Assembly: GCA_002722255.1 (NCBI GenBank)
Contig: PBLD01000003.1
Location: forward strand, 135,336 to 199,335
Reading direction: 5' to 3'
Source of the DNA: Winogradskyella sp.
GTDB taxonomy: Bacteria; Bacteroidota; Bacteroidia; Flavobacteriales; Flavobacteriaceae
DNA length: 64,000 bases
Shown in pieces: positions 10,209 through 16,940 of this stretch; the first letter of the stretch is position 1; every line of letters starts with the position of its first letter. The position numbers and the translations under genes are program-made. The notes below the pieces were generated by a model. That model saw nothing but the letters and a program-made list of their open reading frames with translations. It was not told the DNA's origin and ran no database searches.

Positions 10209-11431
10209 TGAAAAACTGGTTCAAAAATATTGGGCCAGGACCTTTGGTTGCAGCAGCTTTTATTGGTCCAGGGACTGTAACCGTTTGTACTCTAGCAGGT
10301 GTTAATTTTGGTTATGCCTTGCTTTGGGCAATGGTATTATCGGTTTTTGCAACCATAGTTTTGCAAGAGATGGCAGCACGATTAGGAATTATTGCCCAAA
10401 AAGGATTATCTCAGGTTATTCGAGAAGAGGTAAAAAGTCCTGTTTTAAGAGGTTTTAGTGTTGTTTTGGTATTATCTGCCATTGTTGTAGGTAATGCAGC
10501 TTACGAGGCAGGAAACATCAGTGGAGGTGCGTTGGGTTTAGAAACACTTTTAGGTCATCCAACCGTTAGTGTGTTTAATGTAGAGTTGTCTGTTATTCCA
10601 TGGGTTTTGGGTTTGCTAGCCTTTATATTACTGTACTTAGGAACTTATAAAGTGCTTGAAAAAGTTTTAGTCGGTCTCGTTATTTTAATGAGTTTGGCAT
10701 TTCTGTCAACAGCAATTCTTACCAAACCAGATGTTATTAGTATACTGAAAAATATGCTACTGCCACAATTCCCTGATGAAGGTATATTAACTATTGTAGC
10801 ACTTATTGGTACAACCGTAGTGCCTTACAATCTGTTTTTGCATGCGTCTTTGGCAAAAACGAAATGGAACAAGAAATCAGATATTCAATTAGCCAGGAAA
10901 GATAATATTTTAGCTGTGGTTTTAGGTGGTATTGTTTCAATGAGTATTATTATTTCAGCAGCAGCAATCAATATAAAAGATGTAAGTAATGCAGCAGATT
11001 TAGCTTTGGCTTTAGAGCCATTATTTGGTGTTAATGCCAAATACTTTTTGTCGGTTGGTTTATTTGCAGCTGGAATCACAAGCGCCATTACCGCACCTTT
11101 GGCTGCAGCTTACGTGGCAAGTGGTTGTTTAGGATGGCAAACAGACTTAAAATCTAAGCGTTTTAGGGCAGTTTGGATGTTTATTTTAGGTCTTGGTGTT
11201 GTGTTTTCTTCGGTAGGCTTTAAATCCATAGAAATTATAAAATTCGCGCAAGTAGCTAACGGTTTACTATTGCCTGTAATTGCAGGCTTTTTATTGTGGG
11301 TTATGAATAAGACATCGGTTTTAGGAGTTTATAAAAACTCAAAATTTCAAAACTTTTTGGGTTTAATTATCTTGGTAATCACTATCTTATTAGGACTAAA
11401 AGTAATTCTAAGTGTTTTTAATCTTATATGA
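10208..11431 (+). CDS. Nramp-family permease lacking canonical metal ligands, in the pxp operon
   Basis: The 407-residue protein has about 11 hydrophobic helices and aligns with MntH/Nramp across TM1 and TM6. Where Nramp metal transporters have Asp-Pro-Gly-Asn in TM1, this protein reads GPGT (within 'FIGPGTVTVCTLAG'); where TM6 has Met-Pro-His, it reads VPY (within 'GTTVVPYNLFLHASL'). The Asp, Asn and Met that hold the metal are therefore missing. It lies between DUF2891 and pxpA with overlaps on both sides. B. subtilis has a similar arrangement, in which ycsG (Nramp-like) follows ycsF (pxpA). Uptake of oxoproline or a related amino acid is more likely than Mn or Fe transport, but this is inference. 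Confidence 0.88.
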   Translation: MKNWFKNIGPGPLVAAAFIGPGTVTVCTLAGVNFGYALLWAMVLSVFATIVLQEMAARLGIIAQKGLSQVIREEVKSPVLRGFSVVLVLSAIVVGNAAYEAGNISGGALGLETLLGHPTVSVFNVELSVIPWVLGLLAFILLYLGTYKVLEKVLVGLVILMSLAFLSTAILTKPDVISILKNMLLPQFPDEGILTIVALIGTTVVPYNLFLHASLAKTKWNKKSDIQLARKDNILAVVLGGIVSMSIIISAAAINIKDVSNAADLALALEPLFGVNAKYFLSVGLFAAGITSAITAPLAAAYVASGCLGWQTDLKSKRFRAVWMFILGLGVVFSSVGFKSIEIIKFAQVANGLLLPVIAGFLLWVMNKTSVLGVYKNSKFQNFLGLIILVITILLGLKVILSVFNLI

Positions 11432-12168
11432 GTTTTAAAACTGTAGATATTAATGCCGATGTTGGTGAAGGTTTGGGTAACGAAGTGTTGTTGATACCTT
11501 ATTTATCGTCCTGTAACATAGCTTGTGGAGGTCATGCAGGTGATGCCAAGACCATGACTGAAGTAGTGCGTTTAGCCAAAAATCATAAGGTGAAGATTGG
11601 TGCGCATCCTTCATTTCCTGACCCATTGAATTTTGGAAGAACAGTTATGGATATCTCTGCGGCAGATTTGTACAGTAGTTTAAAATCGCAAATCCGAAGT
11701 TTGCAAAAAATTCTGCATAACGAAAATGCGCAATTGCATCATATAAAACCACATGGTGCGCTTTATAATTTAGCAGCTAAGGACGAAAAAACTGCCAGAA
11801 TAATTATCGAAGTTGTAAAAAGTATAGCTATGCCAATTCAACTTTATGTGCCCTTTAATTCTGTGATTTCTAAGCTTGCTGAACAGGAAAAAATCAGTGT
11901 CACTTTTGAAGCTTTTGCAGACCGAAATTATGAAGAAGATTTAAGCTTAGTTTCGCGTAAAAAAGAAGATGCAATTCTTCATGAAAATTCAAAAATTTTG
12001 AACCATATTTTAGGGATGATTCATCGTGAAAAAGTAATGACAATTAATGGAGTGGAAGTGCCGATAAAAGCATCGACATTTTGTGTGCATGGAGATACTA
12101 AAAATGCACTTGAAATTTTGGAATTTTTAACCAAGGAATTACCAAAATATAATGTGAAAATTCAATAA
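11428..12168 (+). CDS. pxpA: 5-oxoprolinase (ATP-hydrolysing) subunit A, LamB/YcsF family
   Basis: The 246-residue protein carries the LamB/YcsF signatures: 'VDINADVGEGLGNE' at the N-terminus, 'CNIACGGHAGDAKTM' near 30-44, 'IGAHPSFPDPLNFGR' near 56-70 and 'HHIKPHGALYN' near 103-113. PxpA works with PxpB and PxpC to hydrolyse 5-oxoproline, a damage product of glutamine and glutamate, to glutamate with ATP. It is cytosolic. Its ATG overlaps the permease stop as ATGA, and pxpB starts 7 bp after its stop. The length is normal for the family (about 245-255 residues). Confidence 0.95.
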   Translation: MSFKTVDINADVGEGLGNEVLLIPYLSSCNIACGGHAGDAKTMTEVVRLAKNHKVKIGAHPSFPDPLNFGRTVMDISAADLYSSLKSQIRSLQKILHNENAQLHHIKPHGALYNLAAKDEKTARIIIEVVKSIAMPIQLYVPFNSVISKLAEQEKISVTFEAFADRNYEEDLSLVSRKKEDAILHENSKILNHILGMIHREKVMTINGVEVPIKASTFCVHGDTKNALEILEFLTKELPKYNVKIQ

Positions 12169-12175
12169 ATGTTTA

Positions 12176-12904
12176 ATGGAGTATGAATTAAAATTTTCAC
12201 GTTATAATGAACATTCAATTTTAATTGAATGGCCAGCTATTATGGATGAAAATATGCTAAAAGACATCCTTAATTTCAAAAATATAATTGAGAAAAAATA
12301 TATTAAACAAAAAGTTGAGGTAATTAATGCATTCAATTCGATATTAGTAATTTATAATTATACTATAGATAATATCAATGATGAGATATTTAGGCTAAAA
12401 GCGCTAAAATTTACCGAAGATGATCTTGTAGATTCAAAATCTAAGTTATGGAAAATTCCGGTGTGTTATGACGATGAATTCGGAATGGATTTAAACGAAT
12501 TTTCCAAACAAAGACAGCTTTCTAAAACTGAAGTTATTGAGCTTCATTCTTCTGCAACATACATTATCTTTTTTATTGGTTTTTTACCTGGGTTTTTATA
12601 CTTGGGAGGACTCGATAAAAAGCTTCATTTGGACCGAAAATCTACACCCAATTTAAACATAAAAAAAGGTGCTGTTGGTATAGGTGGAAACCAAACCGGA
12701 ATCTATCCACAAAACAGTCCTGGAGGTTGGCATATTATTGGCAAAACTCCTGTAGACTTTTTCAATGCAAAAAGCAGCCCTCCATGTGTTTTTAATGCAG
12801 GTGATCAACTCAAATTTTATCCCATTTCTAAGTCAGAATTTTTAGACTTAGAACAAGATGTAAAGCATGGTTGTTTTCAATTAAAGCCTTTACAAAATGC
12901 TTAA
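12176..12904 (+). CDS. pxpB: 5-oxoprolinase subunit B (KipI-like)
   Basis: The 242-residue protein matches the allophanate-hydrolase subunit 1/KipI family. The visible motifs are 'IPVCYDDEFGMDL' near 97-109, 'FIGFLPGFLYLGGLD' near 132-146 and 'GIYPQNSPGGWHIIGKTP' near 176-193. It forms the PxpBC part of ATP-dependent 5-oxoprolinase. The B. subtilis homologue KipI was first described as an inhibitor of the sporulation kinase KinA, but here the gene order argues for the metabolic role. The last 8 bp overlap the start of pxpC. The ATG at 12176 is used; a second ATG three codons on is not needed to fit the family. Confidence 0.94.
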   Translation: MEYELKFSRYNEHSILIEWPAIMDENMLKDILNFKNIIEKKYIKQKVEVINAFNSILVIYNYTIDNINDEIFRLKALKFTEDDLVDSKSKLWKIPVCYDDEFGMDLNEFSKQRQLSKTEVIELHSSATYIIFFIGFLPGFLYLGGLDKKLHLDRKSTPNLNIKKGAVGIGGNQTGIYPQNSPGGWHIIGKTPVDFFNAKSSPPCVFNAGDQLKFYPISKSEFLDLEQDVKHGCFQLKPLQNA

Positions 12905-13742
12905 AGTTCTGCAACCTGGATTTTATTCAACCATACAAGATTATGGTCGTTTTGGCTATAGAGACTATGGAGTTCCTGTTTCTGGTGTTATGGATTTGTA
13001 TTCGGCTCAATTTGCAAATGCTTTGCTTGGTAATACTAATGATGCCGCACTTATTGAAATGACTATGGTAGGTGGTAAATTTCAGTTTTTAGAACCAACC
13101 ACTATTGTTGTTTCTGGAGCTTTTATGAATCCTAAACTCAATGATATGCCTATTGAGCAGCATAAATTAATGCATATTCACTCTAATGATGTATTGCATT
13201 TTGCACAAGTAGAGCAAGGCTTTAGAACCTACTTAGCCATTAAAGGAGGTTTTAAATCTGATGTGCTTTTAGGGAGTAGAAGCCAGTACAATCCAGTTAC
13301 TTCCAACAACACAATACACAAAGGAGAGTTAGTTCCTTATCAATCTTTTTCTAACCTTTATGGTTCAAATTCTAAAGTCAAATTTGATGATTCCATATTG
13401 AAGTCTAACACCTTAGATGTCTTCAAAGGGGCTGAATTTGATAGACTTTCAGAAAAACAAAAACTGCAATTAGAAAATGGTGAGTTCAAAGTGTCAAAAT
13501 ACAATAACCGAATGGCTTATCAGTTAGAGCCAATGGTTGAAAATGACTTAGAACCAATACTAAGTGCACCAGTTTTACCTGGAACTGTCCAACTTACACC
13601 AAATGGCAATTTAATAGTTTTAACGAGAGATTGCCAAACTACAGGAGGCTATCCAAGAGTACTACAGTTGATGGAAAGCGCAATAAATATGCTTGCTCAA
13701 AAAACAACAGGAAACACATTAAAATTTAGATTAAAAGAATAA
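12897..13742 (+). CDS. pxpC: 5-oxoprolinase subunit C (KipA-like, biotin-dependent carboxyltransferase family)
   Basis: The 281-residue protein starts 'MLKVLQPGFYSTIQDYGR' and continues 'GYRDYGVPVSGVMD', the standard opening of the KipA/allophanate hydrolase subunit 2 family. Later it has 'VVVSGAF', 'YLAIKGGF' and 'LTRDCQTTGGYPRVLQ', all conserved in the family. It is the third subunit of the ATP-dependent 5-oxoprolinase and is slightly shorter than many homologues (about 290-310). It overlaps pxpB by 8 bp, which suggests coupled translation and equal amounts of the two subunits. No clear terminator follows. Confidence 0.94.
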   Translation: MLKVLQPGFYSTIQDYGRFGYRDYGVPVSGVMDLYSAQFANALLGNTNDAALIEMTMVGGKFQFLEPTTIVVSGAFMNPKLNDMPIEQHKLMHIHSNDVLHFAQVEQGFRTYLAIKGGFKSDVLLGSRSQYNPVTSNNTIHKGELVPYQSFSNLYGSNSKVKFDDSILKSNTLDVFKGAEFDRLSEKQKLQLENGEFKVSKYNNRMAYQLEPMVENDLEPILSAPVLPGTVQLTPNGNLIVLTRDCQTTGGYPRVLQLMESAINMLAQKTTGNTLKFRLKE

Positions 13743-13828
13743 ATTTGTAAGAAAAGAATGAATAATAGTTTTTATATGTTTCATAATTTCAATACATTAG
13801 ATTTAACTATTAATTAAACCTCAACATT

Positions 13829-14323
13829 ATGAAAAAGCTATTGTTACTTCTAGTAGGTGTGGTTATTGGTATTGCCGGAACCTATTACTATCTATCAACC
13901 AATCAAAATTTAGAAGAAATGACAAAACCAAAAGGATTAATTACTCCAGCTGAAATTAAAGCACTCGACCAAGCTTATAATAGCAGACACACTATTATTA
14001 GTGATTCTTTAATTAAAACACCAGACAACAGATCGTCTTGGTATGCTCTAGAAGAGATAGAGTCTTATATTGCACATGCTAAGCAACAAGCAGATTCATT
14101 AGGTTACACCTTAGACGGATTAAGACTTTATGCTGGTGCCTATCCAGATACCAAAGAAGGACCAGGATTAATGACCATGTTCTTTGTGCCAACAGGCTCT
14201 AAAAATGTATCAGAAGGTTCTGTGTTGCCAACTTTACAAGGTGGAGGTAATGATATTGGAGATGCTGATGGCCTTAATAAGGGAGGTGATGGAAGCCCAC
14301 CAAGTGCAAATTATCCTCAGTAA
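13829..14323 (+). CDS. Conserved membrane-anchored protein of unknown function with Gly/Asp-rich tail
   Basis: This 164-residue protein has one N-terminal hydrophobic helix (about 4-23) and a soluble part with a compact conserved core ('DNRSSWYALEEIESYIAHAK', then 'GLRLYAGAYP' and 'MTMFFVPTG'). The C-terminal 30 residues are rich in Gly, Asp, Ser and Pro. I recall similar unnamed proteins from other flavobacteria but no function. It begins 86 bp after pxpC and is followed 11 bp later by a multi-helix membrane protein and then a histidine kinase, so it may be the periplasmic part of a sensory unit. The helix could be a signal peptide or an anchor. Confidence 0.8.
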   Translation: MKKLLLLLVGVVIGIAGTYYYLSTNQNLEEMTKPKGLITPAEIKALDQAYNSRHTIISDSLIKTPDNRSSWYALEEIESYIAHAKQQADSLGYTLDGLRLYAGAYPDTKEGPGLMTMFFVPTGSKNVSEGSVLPTLQGGGNDIGDADGLNKGGDGSPPSANYPQ

Positions 14324-14334
14324 GTCTAAAGTAA

Positions 14335-15030
14335 GTGTCAAATTATTTACTGGCAATTCATATTGTTGAACTTATTGCTGCTCTTGCAGGTACTTATTAC
14401 TATCTAAAAACTAAAGATAGCCAAATGAAAATTTTTATTTGGTATCTATGGTTTGTTGTTTTGGTTGAAACTGTTGGGATGTACGGTTATCTATTGCTAA
14501 ACAACTATGATTACGATTGGTTTATATGGCTTAAAAACAGTATTATCTGCTCTAATACTTGGTTGTATAACATCTATTCATTTGTCTCAATTCTAATATT
14601 TGGAAAGTTTTATTTAAAAATTATTCATCAGAAATCATCAAAAATCATTATTAAAGTAGCAGTTGTTGTATATGTCACTTTTGCAATATTGTATTATTTA
14701 ATTAAAGGAACATTCTTTGAAAAGTCATTACCTTATGATGTTTTCATGGAAACATTTATTGTATTTGTTTTTGTAATTTTATACTACAAACAATTATTGG
14801 CTAGTAATAAGATTTTACTTTTTTATAAATTACCTGTTTTCTATATTAGTTCCAGCCTACTATTGTGGTATTTGTGTGCAGCTCCACTATTTACGTTTGA
14901 TGGTTATTTTTTCGCAGTAAATAAAGGGTTCGTTCAATTTAGACTAGTTTTCATGTTCCTTATTAATATGTTTTTATATTCATGCTATACATTTGCCTTT
15001 TTATATACTATTCAATTCAAAAAAGAATAA
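14335..15030 (+). CDS. Multi-pass membrane protein of unknown function, second gene of a sensor operon
   Basis: The 231-residue protein consists almost entirely of hydrophobic helices (about seven), with short polar loops and no recognisable enzyme motif. The best start is GTG at 14335, 11 bp after the previous stop; no ATG precedes the first helix. Its last helix runs nearly to the C-terminus (ending 'FLYTIQFKKE'). The following kinase overlaps it, so the three genes 13829-15806 are probably one transcript. A seven-helix protein of this size just before a kinase could be a receptor or input module, but that is inference. Confidence 0.75.
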   Translation: MSNYLLAIHIVELIAALAGTYYYLKTKDSQMKIFIWYLWFVVLVETVGMYGYLLLNNYDYDWFIWLKNSIICSNTWLYNIYSFVSILIFGKFYLKIIHQKSSKIIIKVAVVVYVTFAILYYLIKGTFFEKSLPYDVFMETFIVFVFVILYYKQLLASNKILLFYKLPVFYISSSLLLWYLCAAPLFTFDGYFFAVNKGFVQFRLVFMFLINMFLYSCYTFAFLYTIQFKKE

Positions 15031-15806
15031 CGGAAGAGGAGATTGCATTGATTGTATATGTCGTCTTTTTTGTATTAACTATTGTTGTTGTTTTTGTTAT
15101 TTTCTTTTTGACCTTTCAAAAGAGAAAAAACCAACTATTATTAAAAAATATTGAACAACAAAAGCAATTTGACCAAGAGCTTATAAAAACACAACAGGAA
15201 ATTCAGGAGCAAACGCTTAAGAATGTTGGTAGAGAATTGCACGACAACGTAGGTCAGTTATTAGCTTTTGCAACTATGCAAATAAATAGTGTGTCTCGTA
15301 ATGCTACTGAAGACCTTAGGCCTAAAGTAGAAAATGCTTCAGAAGCTTTAAAAGAAAGTTTAGCAGAGGTCAGAGCCTTGTCAAAATCACTAAACAGTGA
15401 TGTTATACAAAATATGGGTTTTAAGCCAATAATAGAAAATGAAATTAACCGCTTGAACAAATCAGGCTTAATAGAAGCATCGCTTAAAATTAAAGGCAAG
15501 GATCAAAATCTTGAGAATAAAAAAGATGAAATTATTTTGTTCAGAATAATACAAGAGTTTCTTTCTAATACCTTAAAATATGCTGAAGCTGAAACTTTAA
15601 AAGTTTATCTGGATTATGGTATCGATAAGCTCAAAATTAAGGTTAAAGATGATGGAGTAGGATTTGATGTAGAAAGTGCTGAACAAGGCTCTGGAATGAC
15701 AAACATGAAAAAGCGAGCAGAGCTTTTAGAAGCAGAATTTAATTTAGTGTCACAACCAGATAAAGGTACAGTACTAACCTTGATTTACCCTTACAGAAAC
15801 GTTTAA
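14982..15806 (+). CDS. Sensor histidine kinase, NarX/DegS (HisKA_3) type, orphan
   Basis: A single TM helix (about 20-42) is followed by a coiled coil and a HisKA_3 phosphoacceptor region 'GRELHDNVGQLLAFATMQIN', with the His in ELHDN. The ATPase domain follows, with N box 'EFLSNTLKYAEAE', G1 'DDGVGFD' and 'GSGMTNMKKRAELL'. Such kinases normally pass phosphate to LuxR-type regulators, but none is adjacent. The coordinates use the only upstream ATG, which overlaps the previous gene by 49 bp. The natural start may be the ATA at 15027, where an ATG would give the usual 4-bp stop/start overlap, or the TTG at 15048. The stop is shared in TTAA with the next gene. Confidence 0.88.
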   Translation: MLYICLFIYYSIQKRITEEEIALIVYVVFFVLTIVVVFVIFFLTFQKRKNQLLLKNIEQQKQFDQELIKTQQEIQEQTLKNVGRELHDNVGQLLAFATMQINSVSRNATEDLRPKVENASEALKESLAEVRALSKSLNSDVIQNMGFKPIIENEINRLNKSGLIEASLKIKGKDQNLENKKDEIILFRIIQEFLSNTLKYAEAETLKVYLDYGIDKLKIKVKDDGVGFDVESAEQGSGMTNMKKRAELLEAEFNLVSQPDKGTVLTLIYPYRNV

Positions 15807-16507
15807 TTTTCGCAAGCTTGCCATAAAGTATCATTAGGTAAAGGTGCTGTAATACTCAATTTTTCTTTCTTTACAGGATGTGTAAATTCTAATCTTCTTG
15901 CGTGTAAGCTTATGCTTGCATCTTTATTGCTTCTAGGAAATCCATATTTTAAATCTCCCTTAATTGGGCAGCCTATTTTAGCTAACTGACAACGGATTTG
16001 GTGATGTCTTCCGGTTTCTAAATCAATCTCAAGTAAGTAGAAATTATCTAAAGTTTTTAAGATACGATAATTTAAAATTGCTTTTTTACTGCCTTCAACT
16101 TCGTTATCAAAGGCAGTAGATTTATTGTTTTTTGGGTTTTTCTTCAACCAGTTAACCAGTCGGTCTTGAGATTTAGGTGGTTTGTTTTTTACCAAAGCCC
16201 AATAGGTTTTATTGGTTTTCTTTTCAGCAAATAGTTTATTTAAACGCGGTAAGGCTTTACTGGTTTTAGCAAAAAGCACAATACCTGTAGTTGGTCTGTC
16301 TAAACGGTGTACTACACCCAAATATACATTGCTAGGTTTGTTGTACTTGTCTTTTATAAAGTCTTTTACAACATCACTTAATGGTTTATCACCAGTTTTA
16401 TCCCCTTGTACGATATCACCAGCACGCTTGTTAACCACAATAATGTGGTTGTCTTCATATAGAACTTGTAAGTTAGATTTGTTAGATCTGTTAGATGCTT
16501 TAGACAT
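15803..16507 (-). CDS. RluA-family pseudouridine synthase with repeat-derived N-terminus
   Basis: The 234-residue protein has the RluA-type catalytic domain and no S4 domain: 'YEDNHIIVVNKRAG' near 17-30, the catalytic-Asp motif 'VVHRLDRPTTG' near 65-75, 'KTYWALVKN', 'LETGRHHQIRCQLA' and 'SLHARRLEF'. It isomerises uridine in rRNA or tRNA; the target position is unknown. The first 12 residues (MSKASNRSNKSN) are encoded by the 9-bp-period TCTAA array that also lies beside the four-helix-bundle gene, and the ATG is inside the array. The family domain starts directly after it. This suggests the element replaced the original start region. The 3' end overlaps the kinase gene by 4 bp, convergent. Confidence 0.9.
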   Translation of the reverse strand: MSKASNRSNKSNLQVLYEDNHIIVVNKRAGDIVQGDKTGDKPLSDVVKDFIKDKYNKPSNVYLGVVHRLDRPTTGIVLFAKTSKALPRLNKLFAEKKTNKTYWALVKNKPPKSQDRLVNWLKKNPKNNKSTAFDNEVEGSKKAILNYRILKTLDNFYLLEIDLETGRHHQIRCQLAKIGCPIKGDLKYGFPRSNKDASISLHARRLEFTHPVKKEKLSITAPLPNDTLWQACEN

Positions 16508-16521
16508 GTTAGATTTTTAGA
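16473..16521 (-). repeat. TCTAA tandem array, left arm of the four-helix-bundle element
   Basis: On the plus strand TTAGA occurs at 16473, 16482, 16491, 16500 and 16509, exactly 9 bp apart, and again at 16517. On the minus strand this is TCTAA followed by four variable bases. The array includes the ATG and first 12 codons of the pseudouridine synthase. It is inverted relative to the array at 16901-16939 across the intervening ORF. Confidence 0.9.
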
Positions 16522-16526
16522 GATGA

Positions 16527-16865
16527 TTAAAATTTTGAAATCATTTTTATAATTTCATTTAAGTCATTGTTTACTTTCTTTAAATCTTGTTCTGAGATAA
16601 ATTTTAAATCATAAGCAATTAATAACTGTGTTTCTATTTCGTAAGCAGAACCTATTGATATGGTTAAGAATCTAATAAAATCTTTGTTGGAAGATCTCGC
16701 TGAGCCTTCTGCAATATTTGAAGGAATAGAAACAGAGGCTCTTCTTAATTGATTTACTAAACCAAATTTTTCTGTCTCTGGAAAATTAGATGTTAGTTTA
16801 TAGATTATAGAACAGAAAGCTCTACTTCTTTGCCATATTTGAAGTTCTTTAAACTTATGAGCCAT
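16527..16865 (-). CDS. Four-helix-bundle protein, 23S rRNA intervening-sequence protein (S23) family
   Basis: The protein of about 112 residues carries the family pattern: 'FKELQIWQRSRAF' at the start, 'YKLTSNFPETEKFGLVNQL', then the signature 'RRASVSIPSNIAEGSAR' and 'FLTISIGSAYEIETQL'. S23-type proteins form pentameric four-helix bundles; they are encoded in 23S rRNA intervening sequences, and related Avd proteins accompany diversity-generating retroelements. No reverse transcriptase is nearby. The ATG at 16865 is preferred to the upstream TTG at 16874. The ORF is enclosed by inverted TCTAA arrays. Function is unknown; nucleic-acid binding is likely from the family. Confidence 0.92.
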   Translation of the reverse strand: MAHKFKELQIWQRSRAFCSIIYKLTSNFPETEKFGLVNQLRRASVSIPSNIAEGSARSSNKDFIRFLTISIGSAYEIETQLLIAYDLKFISEQDLKKVNNDLNEIIKMISKF

Positions 16866-16900
16866 ACGAGTCAATTTTGTATAACAAGCAATCCAATTAG

Positions 16901-16939
16901 TCTAAAAATCTAACCAGTCTAACAATCTAATCAGTCTAA
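16901..16939 (+). repeat. TCTAA tandem array, right arm of the four-helix-bundle element
   Basis: TCTAA occurs at 16901, 16909, 16918, 16926 and 16935, alternating 8 and 9 bp apart. The array ends one base before the panB stop codon (16941-16943). Its orientation is opposite to that of the left arm at 16473-16521. Confidence 0.88.
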
Positions 16940-16940
16940 T

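Larger units (their letters stand above)
16473..16939 (-). mobile_element. Candidate intervening-sequence-like element: four-helix-bundle ORF between inverted TCTAA arrays
   Basis: The unit is about 467 bp: a TTAGA-oriented array (16473-16521), one small S23-type ORF, and a TCTAA-oriented array (16901-16939), so its ends are inverted repeats of low complexity. It separates panB from the pseudouridine synthase. This is the same layout as the 23S rRNA intervening sequences of Leptospira and Coxiella (stem formed by inverted ends, S23 ORF in the loop), but placed between protein genes. Related ORF-less or half copies lie at 18330-18448 and 40362-40399. That it moves or has moved is inferred from the copies; no target-site duplication was identified. 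Confidence 0.5.

Noticed and set aside
16527-16865. Diversity-generating retroelement, suggested by the Avd-like four-helix-bundle protein
   Set aside because: No reverse transcriptase, template repeat or variable-repeat target gene is found anywhere in the window.
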